A DNA stretch of 53,505 bases from Brumimicrobium mesophilum (GCF_003025005.1 NZ_PVSS01000019.1:1-53505), one strand, 5' to 3'; counted from the stretch's first letter, positions 16,805-26,591 are shown. Numbers and translations are program-made. Notes: generated from the letters alone by a model not told the origin.

Positions 16805-17434
16805 ATGCAAAAAGACCTTAATTTTTGGGATGCACAAATGGATTTGTTGGCCCAGCAGGATTATGTTGTTATCGATAATTTTCTTTCCCCAGAAGACCTT
16901 GTACTAGCACATAAATTTTTCGAACAGAAGCAAGAAGAAGGAGTTTTTACTAAAGCTGCAATTGGAGCATCAGGAACGGAAAAGGTAATTCGAGAAATAC
17001 GTGGAGATTATACCTATTGGCTTGAAAAAAATAGAGATTTAGAGTTAAAATTTGTTTTCGAAAGCCTGGATGAAGTTAAATCCATGTTTAATCGTCTACT
17101 ATTCTTGAGTTTAGCAGATTATGAATTTCATTTAGCACATTACCCTGAAGGTTCTTTCTATAAAAAACACTTGGATCAATTCGAAGGCAGAAAAAATAGA
17201 ATGATCTCTGTAATTATCTACTTAAACAAAGGTTGGAAAGCTGGAGACGGAGGTGAGTTAAGAGTTCATCCCGAAGGGAAAGCGCCTATTGATATTGCGC
17301 CATTAGAAAATCGTTGCGCCATGTTTAGAAGTGACACTTTATTTCATGAAGTTTTAACTTCAAATACATCCCGAAAAAGCATTACAGGCTGGATGTTATA
17401 TCAACCGGCTGTCTTACCGTTTATGGCTTTATAG
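16805..17434 (+). CDS. 2-oxoglutarate/Fe(II) dioxygenase, SM-20 (prolyl hydroxylase-like) family
   Basis: 209 residues. The double-stranded beta-helix core carries the iron triad His122 and Asp124 (YKKHLDQF) and His181 (DTLFHEVL). Arg190 (SRKSITGW) is placed to bind the 2-oxoglutarate carboxylate. The pattern HYPEGSFYKKHLD / NKGWKAGDGGELRV matches bacterial SM-20/EGLN-like prolyl 4-hydroxylases. Some bacterial relatives hydroxylate ribosomal proteins or EF-Tu, but the substrate here is unknown. It has its own promoter and is followed by a repeat element and a shared terminator. Confidence 0.85.
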   Translation: MQKDLNFWDAQMDLLAQQDYVVIDNFLSPEDLVLAHKFFEQKQEEGVFTKAAIGASGTEKVIREIRGDYTYWLEKNRDLELKFVFESLDEVKSMFNRLLFLSLADYEFHLAHYPEGSFYKKHLDQFEGRKNRMISVIIYLNKGWKAGDGGELRVHPEGKAPIDIAPLENRCAMFRSDTLFHEVLTSNTSRKSITGWMLYQPAVLPFMAL

Positions 17435-17461
17435 CGTTTGTGAATTAATAAAACAGAACAA

Positions 17462-17631
17462 AAGATTCCTCAGCTGTTAAAATCAAAGATTTTCTCATCT
17501 ATCGGAATGACGGTCGTTGGGGTAAGTCTTTGGGTTAAAATTTGCTCAAGCTCTGCTTGAGCAAATTTTAACCCACACAAACCACACAAATTATCGTCAT
17601 TCCGATGGAGTGCAACGACGAGGAATCCCTT
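17462..17631. repeat. Composite hairpin repeat element (outer 12-bp and inner 20-bp arms)
   Basis: The inner hairpin has perfect 20-nt arms 17532-17551 and 17555-17574 around the 3-nt loop TCT, with tip CAAGC-TCT-GCTTG. Outer arms ATCGGAATGACG (17501-17512) and CGTCATTCCGAT (17595-17606) pair. The margins carry AGATTCCTC and GAGGAATCC. It has the same plan as the elements at 52.7-53.5 kb but a different inner stem sequence. Confidence 0.75.
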
Positions 17632-17667
17632 TTCTAAACTCGTCCTGAACCCTTCAATTTTAAAACA

Positions 17668-17711
17668 AAAAAAGGTGATAAAAAACTTAAAGTCCCTTTA
17701 CCACCTTTTTT
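17668..17711. terminator. Bidirectional terminator between the dioxygenase gene and ychF
   Basis: AAAAAAGGTG (17668-17677) pairs with CACCTTTTTT (17702-17711); an inner TAAA/TTTA pairing adds to the stem. T-tracts exist on both strands, so it can serve both converging genes. Confidence 0.7.
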
Positions 17712-17792
17712 GTAAATCAATATTTCTGTTTAGATTGAATTACTTTGAGGTTTCGCCTCAAAACTTTTTACTCTAAACTCTTTACTCAATGT

Positions 17793-18890
17793 TTAAACAT
17801 TAAACCTGAAATGCATTATATCACCATCTTTTACGATGTATTCTTTTCCTTCTACTCCAAATTTACCTGCTTCTTTACAAGCTGCTTCAGAGCCATATTT
17901 TACAAAGTCTTCATACTTCATTACTTCGGCACGGATAAATCCTTTTTCGAAGTCAGTATGAATCACACCTGCCGCTTGAGGTGCAGTTGAACCCTTTAAA
18001 ACTGTCCAAGCACGTACCTCTTTCACACCTGCCGTGAAGTAAGTATCTAATTCTAATAATTTATAAGCTGAACGAATCAAACGCGCTACTCCAGACTCAG
18101 TTAAACCAAGTTCTTCCATAAACATTTGACGTTCTTCGAAAGTTTCAAATTCTGTGATATCTGCTTCGATTTGCGCACCGATGATTAAAACCTCCGCTTC
18201 TTCATCTTTCACCGCTTCCTTCACTGCTTCAACATGCTTGTTTCCATCCTTTACAGAACTTTCGTCCACATTACATAAATACAAAACTGGTTTTGAAGTA
18301 ATCAAGTGCATCTCCTTAACGAGCGGCAATTGGTTCTCTTCGAATTCCATTGAGCGCACAGATTCACCAGACTCCAAGTGATTCTTAATACGTTCAGTTA
18401 AATCGTATACTTTTTTCGCTTCTTTATCTCCAGACTTCGCTGTTCTAGCTAAACCATTTAAACGTTTTTCAACAGTTTCTAAATCTTTCAATTGAAGTTC
18501 ATAATCAATAACTTCTTTATCTCTAATTGGATCCACTGAACCGTCCACGTGCACAATATTATCGTCTTCGAAACAACGCAATACGTGAATAATTGCATCT
18601 GTTTCACGAATATTTGCTAAGAATTGATTTCCTAAACCTTCTCCTTTTGAAGCTCCTTTTACCAATCCTGCGATATCAACAATCTCCATAGTCGTTGGTA
18701 CAACGCGTTCTGGGCTTACAATTTCCTCTAATTTTTCTAGACGTGGGTCTGGAACAGAAATAGTTCCTACGTTAGGCTCTATTGTACAAAACGGATAGTT
18801 TGCCGATTGTGCTTTCGCATTCGACAAACAGTTAAACAATGTAGATTTACCAACATTCGGTAATCCAACAATTCCACATTTTAATGCCAT
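17793..18890 (-). CDS. ychF: YchF/Ola1 ribosome-associated ATPase
   Basis: 365 residues, the standard length. G1 GLPNVGKST (9-17), G3 DIAGLVKGAS, and the altered G4 motif YLCNVDESS (NVDE in place of NKxD), which explains the ATP preference over GTP in this Obg-family protein. The TGS domain is at the C-terminus (DGDIMHFRFNV). It is implicated in translation and stress response. A -7 box TATCTTTG lies at 18908-18915 on the same strand, 17 nt before the ATG. Confidence 0.96.
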   Translation of the reverse strand: MALKCGIVGLPNVGKSTLFNCLSNAKAQSANYPFCTIEPNVGTISVPDPRLEKLEEIVSPERVVPTTMEIVDIAGLVKGASKGEGLGNQFLANIRETDAIIHVLRCFEDDNIVHVDGSVDPIRDKEVIDYELQLKDLETVEKRLNGLARTAKSGDKEAKKVYDLTERIKNHLESGESVRSMEFEENQLPLVKEMHLITSKPVLYLCNVDESSVKDGNKHVEAVKEAVKDEEAEVLIIGAQIEADITEFETFEERQMFMEELGLTESGVARLIRSAYKLLELDTYFTAGVKEVRAWTVLKGSTAPQAAGVIHTDFEKGFIRAEVMKYEDFVKYGSEAACKEAGKFGVEGKEYIVKDGDIMHFRFNV

Positions 18891-18907
18891 TTGAAAATAT
18901 TTTGATG

Positions 18908-18915
18908 CAAAGATA
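18908..18915 (-). promoter_or_regulatory. -7 box of ychF
   Basis: TATCTTTG on the minus strand (CAAAGATA on plus) matches TAnnTTTG. A TTG lies about 21 nt further upstream. Confidence 0.5.
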
Positions 18916-19086
18916 ATGCTTGCAATTGATTAATACCAATTTGGGTTTTATATTATTGGTTTTAGTTGTTTTTTTGGGGTTGGGTTGGATTGGGGTTGTA
19001 GGCTTTATGCTGTATGCTTTACGCTGGTGGGTGGGGCGGTAAGGTTGGTGTTGGCCCTAATTTAATATCTATTTCAGTCAAAAACC

Positions 19087-20241
19087 TCATTCTTTAACCA
19101 CTTGCTCTACTTTTAAATCACCATCGATTGCGATAAAAACGTAATAAACTCCTTCAGCTAATTCCGAAATATTGATATCTTTTTGATTTTGCTTACTCAT
19201 TACTTTTTGTCCCAAAGGTGAATAAATCGAGACTTCTAATGATTGATATTTTTCTGTGATGTGAATGGAGAATTTTTCCTTAGCTGGATTTGGAAATAGA
19301 ATAACCTTGTTTTCCGCAATGTTATCATTGGACAAAGATAATTCATCGCAATCGAGCGTGTGTTCTTGGAAAAAGTCCCACATTAAATCGGTAGCATTTA
19401 TATAATTGGAAACCGGATCTCCAATTGCCGTTTGATTTCCTCCATGCCATGAGTGACCGCCATCTTCTGTAATATAATATTCGATGATTGTACTACATTC
19501 ACAATTCGCCCATTTTGTATGCAAATACTGCGAATTATTGACAATTGTATCCGTGAAATTGTGACAATTATTATGACCTGACCATACATAGAGAACTGAA
19601 TCAACAGGGGGATTATGGTGATTCGAAAACCCATTCCCCACTCCACCTAAATAAGGAACATTTGAATCTAGTTTCGAATGAAAATGTATTATTGGAACTG
19701 CTCTACCTGGATTACAAGTAGCCATTGCCATTGATGCAGATACAGGAGCTATTGCTGCAATTCTATCCGAAAGTTCACAAGCTAATCTATAGGACATAAA
19801 GCCACCATTTGACATTCCCGTAGCGTAAATCCGAGTGGTATCGATGGCCAATTGACCAATTAAGTTGTCTAATAATGCATCTATGAAACCTACATCGTCA
19901 ATACTATTGTTACTCGCGAAACCACAGCACCATCCGGCATTCCATGAACTAATATTCAGTACTCCTCCTTCTACACCCTCTGGATAAACGACAATAAAGT
20001 TTTCCAAATCGGCTTTTACACTTAATTGTGATTGATCTTCCAAGTTATACGCATTTCCAAACCCACCGTGCATGGCAATCACCAAAGGCAAATCTGTGGA
20101 ACCATCATAAGCCGTTGGCAAATGAACAAGGTAAGTTCTGTCGTATCCATCATGTGGTATGCTGTCGTATTGACCAAATGAACAGACAGAAATCCATAGA
20201 AAAGTAAATATTGTTATGATTTGTTTTTTCGTTTGTTTCAT
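19087..20241 (-). CDS. Secreted PHB depolymerase/feruloyl esterase-like hydrolase with T9SS sorting domain
   Basis: 384 residues from the ATG at 20241 (KQTKKQIITIFTFLWISVCS signal peptide). An upstream ATG at 20283 would add 14 residues before the signal and is less likely. It has an alpha/beta-hydrolase fold of the LpqC/esterase-PHB group: oxyanion region LVIAMHGGFG, nucleophile elbow ATGMSNGGFMS, and candidate catalytic His in DGGHSWHGG. Residues SWNAGWCCGFASNN are typical of this family. The last ~75 residues (ILFPNPAKEKFSIHI to LAEGVYYVFIAIDGDLKVEQ) form a type A sorting domain, so the enzyme is exported by T9SS. Likely substrates are polyester or feruloyl-sugar esters; the exact one cannot be read from sequence. 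Confidence 0.85.
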   Translation of the reverse strand: MKQTKKQIITIFTFLWISVCSFGQYDSIPHDGYDRTYLVHLPTAYDGSTDLPLVIAMHGGFGNAYNLEDQSQLSVKADLENFIVVYPEGVEGGVLNISSWNAGWCCGFASNNSIDDVGFIDALLDNLIGQLAIDTTRIYATGMSNGGFMSYRLACELSDRIAAIAPVSASMAMATCNPGRAVPIIHFHSKLDSNVPYLGGVGNGFSNHHNPPVDSVLYVWSGHNNCHNFTDTIVNNSQYLHTKWANCECSTIIEYYITEDGGHSWHGGNQTAIGDPVSNYINATDLMWDFFQEHTLDCDELSLSNDNIAENKVILFPNPAKEKFSIHITEKYQSLEVSIYSPLGQKVMSKQNQKDINISELAEGVYYVFIAIDGDLKVEQVVKE

Positions 20242-20284
20242 GTTTTTTGGATTGAGAGGTTCAGTATTTATGGATTTAGCCAAA

Positions 20285-20650
20285 CCATATCGTCTTTCAA
20301 ATATAAGATAGAATGGGAGAATTTAGGTTGTTTGCGGGAAGGATTTATTTGGGGAGTCTTAAGGAATTGGGTCTAAGGACATAAAATTATGATTTGAAAT
20401 TTGATGGCTCGGGTTGCTATGTAAATTAGTTTTATTGCTAAGAAAATCAACACATAGGTAAATAAAATGACCGAACATATTCAAGGGAGGAAGCACTAAG
20501 TTAACCATTCAAAAACAAGGTATTAAATCGTTTTCCTTATAAGTAAAAACGGATACGTCCAAATGATGTTCAGCGAGATCTATTGAGCCTCAAAAATTGC
20601 TTTCAACCGTTTGTAAGTGTTTACTTCTACCACGACACCTAAAAAAATCC
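20285..20650. other. Gene-free intergenic stretch
   Basis: No reading frame with recognisable composition, no repeat and no strong palindrome was found in these ~365 bp between the esterase start and the clpX terminator. It presumably contains the esterase promoter. Confidence 0.5.
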
Positions 20651-20652
20651 AC

Positions 20653-20684
20653 AAAAAAAGCGGCTCCTGAAAGAAACCGCTTTT
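20653..20684 (-). terminator. Rho-independent terminator of the clpP-clpX operon
   Basis: On the minus strand an 8-bp stem AAAAGCGG/CCGCTTTT (20677-20684 with 20656-20663) is followed by a T run (A's at 20653-20659), 26 nt after the clpX stop. Confidence 0.8.
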
Positions 20685-20709
20685 AAAATATTTAAGGCTA
20701 TTAAAAGGA

Positions 20710-21963
20710 CTATGCCGCCTTCATCTTCGCCATTTTTGAATTTGAAAATTGCTTTTTAGCATATTCTAAGGTCACTCTATATTCTTTAGCGTGATCTTTA
20801 CTTCCAGGAATTTCGTACATCGCTTCAGTTAAGATTGCTTCACAGATTGAACGTAAACCACGTGCACCTAATCCAAATTCTACTGCTTTATCAACAATAA
20901 AATCAAGTACTTCGCTGTCGAATTTCAAGTCTATTCCATCAATTTCAAATAACTTAACGTATTGTTTGAACAATGAATTTTTAGGTTCTGTTAAAATTCT
21001 GCGCAATGCTGTTTTGTCTAATGGCTCCAAGTAAGTCAATACTGGAAAACGACCAATCAACTCTGGAATTAACCCGAATGATTTTAAGTCGGTAGGATTC
21101 ACAAATTCCAATAAATTATCTTTGTCAATACGTTCTTCCTCTTCGTTCGCAAAACCAATCGTTTGACGATTTACACGACGTGCAATTAATTTTTCAATTC
21201 CGTCAAAAGCACCTCCACAAATAAACAAGATGTTTTTCGTGTTCACCTTTACCATCTTTTGTTCTGGATGTTTTCTTCCTCCTTGTGGCGGAACATTCAC
21301 CTCTGCTCCTTCAAGCAATTTAAGCAAAGCTTGCTGAACACCTTCCCCAGAAACATCACGTGTAATTGATGGATTATCACTTTTACGTGCAATTTTATCT
21401 ATCTCATCAATGAAAATAATTCCACGTTCTGCTGCTTGAACATTATAATCTGATGCTTGCAACAAACGAGATAAAATACTTTCAACGTCTTCACCAACAT
21501 AACCGGCTTCTGTTAAAACAGTCGCATCAGCGATACAGAAAGGTACATTCAACATTTTAGCAATTGTTTTAGCCAAAAGTGTTTTCCCAGTTCCAGTTCG
21601 TCCAACCATCACTACATTAGACTTATCAATTTCGATGTCGTCTTCACCAACTTTATGATTTAGACGCTTATAGTGATTGTAAACCGCAACCGACAAAGTT
21701 TTCTTGGCAGACAATTGTCCAATCACATACTCGTCTAATTTCGCTTTAATTTCTGTTGGTTTATATATCGTTAAAGGCGCATTTTCACCACCTTCAATTT
21801 CTAATCCTCCACTTGGGATTTCTTCTTTCACTATTGATTGCGCTTGAATAATACAGTGATCACAAATGTGACCGGAAATTCCAGCAATCAATAACCTAAC
21901 CTGACTTTTAGATCGGCCACAGAAAGAACATGTTGTTTCTTTTTTACTCATATATTGTGTCAA
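20710..21963 (-). CDS. clpX: ClpX, unfoldase subunit of the ClpXP protease
   Basis: 417 residues. The N-terminal C4 zinc-binding domain has CSFC and CDHC pairs (residues 12-37). The AAA+ module shows Walker [14 protein letters not shown], pore loop GYVGEDVE, Walker [14 protein letters not shown], and the IGF loop ([11 protein letters not shown]) that docks on ClpP. It recognises and unfolds tagged substrates. Translation may start at 21963 or at the second Met four codons on ([12 protein letters not shown]). It follows clpP by about 105 bp on the same strand and shares its terminator. Confidence 0.97.
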   Translation of the reverse strand: MTQYMSKKETTCSFCGRSKSQVRLLIAGISGHICDHCIIQAQSIVKEEIPSGGLEIEGGENAPLTIYKPTEIKAKLDEYVIGQLSAKKTLSVAVYNHYKRLNHKVGEDDIEIDKSNVVMVGRTGTGKTLLAKTIAKMLNVPFCIADATVLTEAGYVGEDVESILSRLLQASDYNVQAAERGIIFIDEIDKIARKSDNPSITRDVSGEGVQQALLKLLEGAEVNVPPQGGRKHPEQKMVKVNTKNILFICGGAFDGIEKLIARRVNRQTIGFANEEEERIDKDNLLEFVNPTDLKSFGLIPELIGRFPVLTYLEPLDKTALRRILTEPKNSLFKQYVKLFEIDGIDLKFDSEVLDFIVDKAVEFGLGARGLRSICEAILTEAMYEIPGSKDHAKEYRVTLEYAKKQFSNSKMAKMKAA

Positions 21964-22068
21964 AAAAAGGCCAATATCGCTATCGACCTTCTATAATTAT
22001 TTTACAAAAATACGCAATTCTCAAAGGCTACCCAAATAAGGAGTTAGAGAACTACTTTGTTTTAACTA

Positions 22069-22737
22069 CTATTTTTTCTTTCGTAACAACACTTCATCAA
22101 CCATACCATACTCCTTTGCTTCTTCCGAAGTCATCCAGTAATCACGGTCAGAATCATGCTCAACTTTGTCAAACGGTTTTCCTGTGTGGTGAGAAATGAT
22201 ATCATACAATTCTTTTTTCAACTTAATAATCTCACGCGCTGTAATTTCGATATCAGAAGCCTGACCTTGCGCACCACCTAATGGTTGGTGAATCATTACA
22301 CGTGAATGCTTCAATGCTGTACGTTTTCCTTCTGCACCTGCACACAATAAAACTGCTCCCATTGAAGCCGCTAATCCTGTACAAATTGTTGCTACGTCTG
22401 GACTGATGTATTGCATTGTATCATAAATACCTAATCCAGCATAAACACTTCCTCCAGGAGAGTTTAAATAGATTTGGATGTCTTTTTTAGGATCTACAGA
22501 CTCTAAAAACAACAATTGTGCGTTAATGATATTTGCAACTTGATCGTCGATTCCGGTACCTAAAAATATGATGCGGTCCATCATCAAACGAGAAAACACG
22601 TCCATTTGTGACATATTTAATTGACGTTCCTCAATAATATAAGGAGTCATAGAAGATTCGATATATTGACCAACATGCATACTGTTGATGCCTAAATGTT
22701 TGGTTGCGTATTTTTTAAACTCATCTTTATTATACAT
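22069..22737 (-). CDS. clpP: ClpP, serine protease subunit of ClpXP
   Basis: 222 residues from the ATG at 22737 ([15 protein letters not shown]). The frame is open to 22803, but the extra 22 residues are unlike the family. Catalytic serine in [12 protein letters not shown] and histidine in [13 protein letters not shown]; the aspartate is expected further on in the C-terminal part. It forms a tetradecameric chamber into which ClpX feeds substrates. It is first in the clpP-clpX pair. No trigger-factor gene adjoins, unlike in many bacteria. Upstream to 23117 is a gap with one dispersed repeat. Confidence 0.96.
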   Translation of the reverse strand: MYNKDEFKKYATKHLGINSMHVGQYIESSMTPYIIEERQLNMSQMDVFSRLMMDRIIFLGTGIDDQVANIINAQLLFLESVDPKKDIQIYLNSPGGSVYAGLGIYDTMQYISPDVATICTGLAASMGAVLLCAGAEGKRTALKHSRVMIHQPLGGAQGQASDIEITAREIIKLKKELYDIISHHTGKPFDKVEHDSDRDYWMTSEEAKEYGMVDEVLLRKKK

Positions 22738-22984
22738 ACTTATCTCTTTTTTTCTTATTCGTAATTCTCGATAAAGATACAATTCCGAATTAAATTTGTT
22801 CATGATTTGAAATTTGATTTATCAAATATCATGCTTTAATTGCTGGTCGGACATAAATGGAAATGAATCACGCCAAAATTAAAGAATTCACTTAATTATC
22901 AAATTATTCAACGTCATAATGGCAGATGTTAAAAATAAATTACGAATTAAGGAATAGGGAATTACGAATTACAGCTCATATTAT

Positions 22985-23043
22985 TGCCCTCGACAGGCTA
23001 AGTCAACGGGAGTGCTCTTCGGAGATTGAGCTTGTCGAAAGCA
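22985..23043. repeat. TCGACAGGCT dispersed inverted repeat
   Basis: CCTCGACAGGCTAAGTCAAC at the left and TTGAGCTTGTCGAAAGCAAC at the right form an imperfect inverted repeat. The same element, with the shared CAACGGGA..TTCTTCGG middle, occurs at 48.6 kb. Confidence 0.65.
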
Positions 23044-23117
23044 ACAAAAAAACAACAGAATTATACCTTTTATTCAATGACGGAATAGGAACTAATTAGC
23101 AATTCACCAATTCGTAA

Positions 23118-23146
23118 TTGAACAATTCATAATTTCCTTACCTTTG
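23118..23146 (+). promoter_or_regulatory. Promoter of the Nif3-like gene
   Basis: TTG (23118-23120) and TACCTTTG (23139-23146) are 18 nt apart. The ATG starts only 7 nt after the -7 box, so the transcript should be leaderless or nearly so. Confidence 0.6.
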
Positions 23147-23153
23147 CCCTACT

Positions 23154-24254
23154 ATGAAATTAAAGGTAAAAGACATCACATCATTTCTTGAAGGAATGGC
23201 TCCATTGAGCAGTCAAGAAAGTTATGACAACTCCGGATTAATTGTAGGAAATCGCGAAATGGAAGTTACAGAAGTGCTACTTTCCCTGGATTGCATTGAA
23301 GACACAGTGGAAGAAGCGATTCAAATTGGTGCGAATCTTATTATCGCTCATCATCCTATTGTTTTCGGTGGGTTAAAACAGTTGAATGGGAAGAATTATG
23401 TTGAAAGAACAGTGATTAATGCAATTAAAAACGACATTGCCATTTACGCCATCCATACGAATTTAGACAATTATAAATTTGGAGTGAATTATGAAATTGC
23501 ACAGCGTATTGGAATTTCTAATCCTCGAATTTTAGCACCTAAGAAAAATGTTTTAAAGAAATTAGTTTTCTTCTGTCCCGAAAATGATTCTGACAAAGTA
23601 ACGCAAGCTATTTTTGAAGCTGGCGGAGGAAATATTGGAGAATATTCTGAATGTAGTTTTGAAAGTTCGGGCGATGGCTTCTTCAAACCTGGAGAAAATT
23701 CAAATCCTACAAGTGGTACAATTGGAGCAAGAGAAAAAGTAAATGAAAAAAGAATTGAAGTTATAATTCCCGTTCATAAAGAAGGTCAAATCATTAAAGC
23801 GATGAAAGAAGCTCATCCTTATGAAGAAGTTGCCCATGACATCTACCTTATTTCAAACGTAAATCAGGACGAAGGTTCGGGAATGATTGGCGAATTGGAG
23901 AAACCCATGGAAGTTGGAGCATTCTTAACCCACATTAAAGAAGCTTTTGATTGCGGAATCATTCGACACACAGAATTGGTAAAAAAAGAAATTAAAACAG
24001 TTGCATTTTGTGGTGGTTCAGGAAGTTTTCTTTTAACCAATGCAAAAAGAGCACAAGCAGACATCTATATTACGGGTGATTTCAAATATCATGAGTTTTT
24101 CGATGCTGAAAAAGCAATAATTATTGCTGATATTGGACATTTTGAGAGCGAGCAATATACTCCGCACTTAATTCTTGCACTTTTGAAGAAAAATTTTATT
24201 AACTTTGCCTTCCATTTGAGTAAGGTGAATACAAACCCTATTAATTATTTTTAG
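23154..24254 (+). CDS. Nif3-like dinuclear metal centre protein (YbgI/YqfO family)
   Basis: 366 residues, the long YqfO-type version: two Nif3 halves with an inserted PII-like middle domain (KKLVFFCPENDSDKVTQAIF to HPYEEVAHDIYLI). Metal-ligand motifs include LIIAHHPIVFGG (His pair), YAIHTNLDN and, at the C-terminus, ADIGHFESEQYT. The family is universal and forms hexamers; a GTP cyclohydrolase-like or hydrolase role has been suggested but its function is unsettled. It is followed after 5 nt by the zinc-ribbon gene, so the two form an operon, a common arrangement in Bacteroidota. Confidence 0.92.
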   Translation: MKLKVKDITSFLEGMAPLSSQESYDNSGLIVGNREMEVTEVLLSLDCIEDTVEEAIQIGANLIIAHHPIVFGGLKQLNGKNYVERTVINAIKNDIAIYAIHTNLDNYKFGVNYEIAQRIGISNPRILAPKKNVLKKLVFFCPENDSDKVTQAIFEAGGGNIGEYSECSFESSGDGFFKPGENSNPTSGTIGAREKVNEKRIEVIIPVHKEGQIIKAMKEAHPYEEVAHDIYLISNVNQDEGSGMIGELEKPMEVGAFLTHIKEAFDCGIIRHTELVKKEIKTVAFCGGSGSFLLTNAKRAQADIYITGDFKYHEFFDAEKAIIIADIGHFESEQYTPHLILALLKKNFINFAFHLSKVNTNPINYF

Positions 24255-24259
24255 CATTT

Positions 24260-25015
24260 ATGGCAACAAAAGCAAAAGCTAAGTCAAGCACAACTGTCGC
24301 TGAGCGCTTAGAAGCATTAGCGAATTTACAGCAAATTGATTCAGAAATCGATCGTCTTATGACAATTCGTGGTGAGCTTCCTTTAGAGGTTGAAGATCTT
24401 GAAGCAGACATCGAAGGTCTTGAAAAAAGAGTTGAGAAATTAACTGGTGAATTAAAAGATATAGAGACAGATATTAGCGATCGCAAGAACGAGCAAAAAG
24501 ATGCTCAAACTGCGATTTTACAATATAAAGAGAAACAAAACAACGTACGTAACAACCGTGAGTTTGAGTCTCTGAGTAAAGAAATTGAGTACCAAGAATT
24601 GGAAATTCAATTACACGAAAAAAGAGCCAAAGAAGCGAAAGCACAAATTGTGCACAAGAAAGAAGTAATTGATGACGTTCAAGAAAAACTAACTGGTCGT
24701 AAGGCAGATTTAAAAGCAAAGAAAGCTGAGTTAGAAAATATTATTGCAGAAACTGAGAAAGATGAGGAAAAACTCAACAAAAAGTCAGAAAAAGCAATGA
24801 AACATTTGGATGACCACCTAAAAACGGCATACAAAAGATTACGTTCTAGTGCGAAAAACGGTTTAGCTGTAGTTCCTGTAGATCGTGATTCATGTGGAGG
24901 ATGTTTCAACAGAATACCACCGCAACGTCAATTAGACATCGTACAAAAGAAAAAGATTATCATCTGTGAACACTGTGGAAGAATTTTAATTCCAGGTGAA
25001 GAAGTAGAAGCATAA
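24260..25015 (+). CDS. Coiled-coil protein with C4 zinc ribbon (DUF164/CT398-like)
   Basis: 251 residues. Residues ~15-190 are a charged antiparallel coiled coil (heptads of L/E/K), including YKEKQNNVRNNREFESLSKE. The C-terminus has a zinc ribbon with paired cysteines CGGCFNRIPPQ and ICEHCGRILIP. Members of this family (CT398, HP0958/FlgZ-like) act as adaptor chaperones, in some species for sigma54 or secretion components. The partner here is unknown. It is co-transcribed with the Nif3-like gene and ends with a strong terminator. Confidence 0.9.
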   Translation: MATKAKAKSSTTVAERLEALANLQQIDSEIDRLMTIRGELPLEVEDLEADIEGLEKRVEKLTGELKDIETDISDRKNEQKDAQTAILQYKEKQNNVRNNREFESLSKEIEYQELEIQLHEKRAKEAKAQIVHKKEVIDDVQEKLTGRKADLKAKKAELENIIAETEKDEEKLNKKSEKAMKHLDDHLKTAYKRLRSSAKNGLAVVPVDRDSCGGCFNRIPPQRQLDIVQKKKIIICEHCGRILIPGEEVEA

Positions 25016-25036
25016 TTTTATCATCACATATTTGGT

Positions 25037-25068
25037 AAAGTCTCAACAGAAATGTTGGGACTTTTTTT
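25037..25068 (+). terminator. Rho-independent terminator after the Nif3/zinc-ribbon operon
   Basis: A 12-bp stem (25037-25048 with 25053-25064, one G-T pair) with a GAAA tetraloop runs into a T7 tract, 22 nt after the stop codon. Confidence 0.9.
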
Positions 25069-25106
25069 GTTGGTGGATTTTCATACCGTCTCTACAGTGT
25101 AAAAAT

Positions 25107-26591
25107 CTAAACATCTTCCAAGCTCTTCTTCTCTGAAAATGCCCACAACCCCAAATAACAAAGAATACCGTTTACGCCTAAAATTTCATGACCTGACTTA
25201 TATCCATCAAACCAAACACCTTCGTAGGTTTTGAAAATAAAGATGAGCACGGGAACAATCAAACAAACAATCCATGTTAGATTATCTTTCACCTTTCTCT
25301 TGCTAATTATTCCAAAGAAGAAAAGTCCGAGTAAAGGACCGTAAGTATAACCCGCCAACACAAATAAAGTGTTAATTACATCTTGTTCTTTCAAAGCATT
25401 GGCTAGAAGAATAACAAAAAAAAGGAGCCCCGTCATTCCCACATGAATAAATTTTCTTACTTTTTCTGCTTTAGATTTATCCGTCCAAGTATCTAATTTG
25501 AAAATATCTACACTTGTAGAAGTTGTTAAAGAAGTTAATGCAGAGTCGGCAGAAGAATATGCAGCAGCAATCAACCCAAGCAAAAATGTTATACCTATAA
25601 GCGAACCTAAACCTCCCTCAAGTGCGATCAAAGGAAATAATCTGTCGGTCTGTTTATCTAGATCCATTCCTTGAATAGACGCTAAAATATCCGGATTTTC
25701 TTGAGCATATAAGAAAAGTAAACCTCCCAACATTAGAAAAACGAAATTCACACCGAATAAAATTATAGAAAACCACATCATGTTTTTCTTGGCTTCTTTT
25801 TCATTTCTACACGTCAGGTTCTTTTGCATCATGTCTTGATCAAGACCAGTCATTCCTAAAGTGATAAACAATCCACCTAAAATTCCTTTCAAAATATAAT
25901 TGTTGTCTTTCGGATTATCTGTTACAAACCAATCCGTCATTCCTAATGATTTCAATCCAACGGTAGCTTCTTCAATTCCTCCAATAGATTGAGTAATTAA
26001 AACAACACTCACAATTAAAGCGATAAGCATAAATAAAGTTTGCAAAGTATCTGTCCAAACAATTGTTTTGATACCACCACGATAAGTGTATACATATATA
26101 AGGAGTAAAGTCACCAAAACGGAAACTTCAAATGGAATTCCATAAGTACTTAAAACAAAATAGTCCAGAATATCAGCAACTAAAAATAAACGCACGGAAG
26201 CACCTAGAATTCTCGAAACCAAGAAAAACCCAGCGCCAACTTTATGTGTTTTAGGCCCATACCTACCACCTAAATAAGAATAAATCGAAGTTAAATTCAA
26301 CTTATAATAAAGCGGTAGAAGTACAAAAGCGATAATCGCATACCCTAACATGTAACCAATTACAATTTGCATGTAGGAGAATCCAGAACCACCAACCAGT
26401 CCAGGAATTGAAATAAAGGTGACACCTGATAGGGATGCCCCAATCATTCCAAAACTAACTAAATACCATTTAGAATTTCTATTGCCGGTAAAAAAGGCAT
26501 CGTTTTCAGCCCCTTTCGAAGTTATTCTTGAAATAATCAAAAGAACAACAAAGTAGGCTAGAATAATAGACAAGATAAAGAATCCACTCAT
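25107..26591 (-). CDS. Sodium:solute symporter (SSS family)
   Basis: 494 residues with about 13 predicted membrane helices. Family landmarks are FGMIGASLSGVTFISIPG near residue 50, YLGGRYGPKTHKVGAGFFL, the GGIKTIVWTDTLQTLFM segment and LGLIAAAYSSADSALTSLTT, which includes Na+-site serines in TM8. The fold is LeuT-like; it couples Na+ entry to uptake of a small organic solute that cannot be named from sequence. It is a single gene on the minus strand with an apparently intact start at a membrane helix (SGFFILSIILAYFVVLL). Confidence 0.92.
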   Translation of the reverse strand: MSGFFILSIILAYFVVLLIISRITSKGAENDAFFTGNRNSKWYLVSFGMIGASLSGVTFISIPGLVGGSGFSYMQIVIGYMLGYAIIAFVLLPLYYKLNLTSIYSYLGGRYGPKTHKVGAGFFLVSRILGASVRLFLVADILDYFVLSTYGIPFEVSVLVTLLLIYVYTYRGGIKTIVWTDTLQTLFMLIALIVSVVLITQSIGGIEEATVGLKSLGMTDWFVTDNPKDNNYILKGILGGLFITLGMTGLDQDMMQKNLTCRNEKEAKKNMMWFSIILFGVNFVFLMLGGLLFLYAQENPDILASIQGMDLDKQTDRLFPLIALEGGLGSLIGITFLLGLIAAAYSSADSALTSLTTSTSVDIFKLDTWTDKSKAEKVRKFIHVGMTGLLFFVILLANALKEQDVINTLFVLAGYTYGPLLGLFFFGIISKRKVKDNLTWIVCLIVPVLIFIFKTYEGVWFDGYKSGHEILGVNGILCYLGLWAFSEKKSLEDV

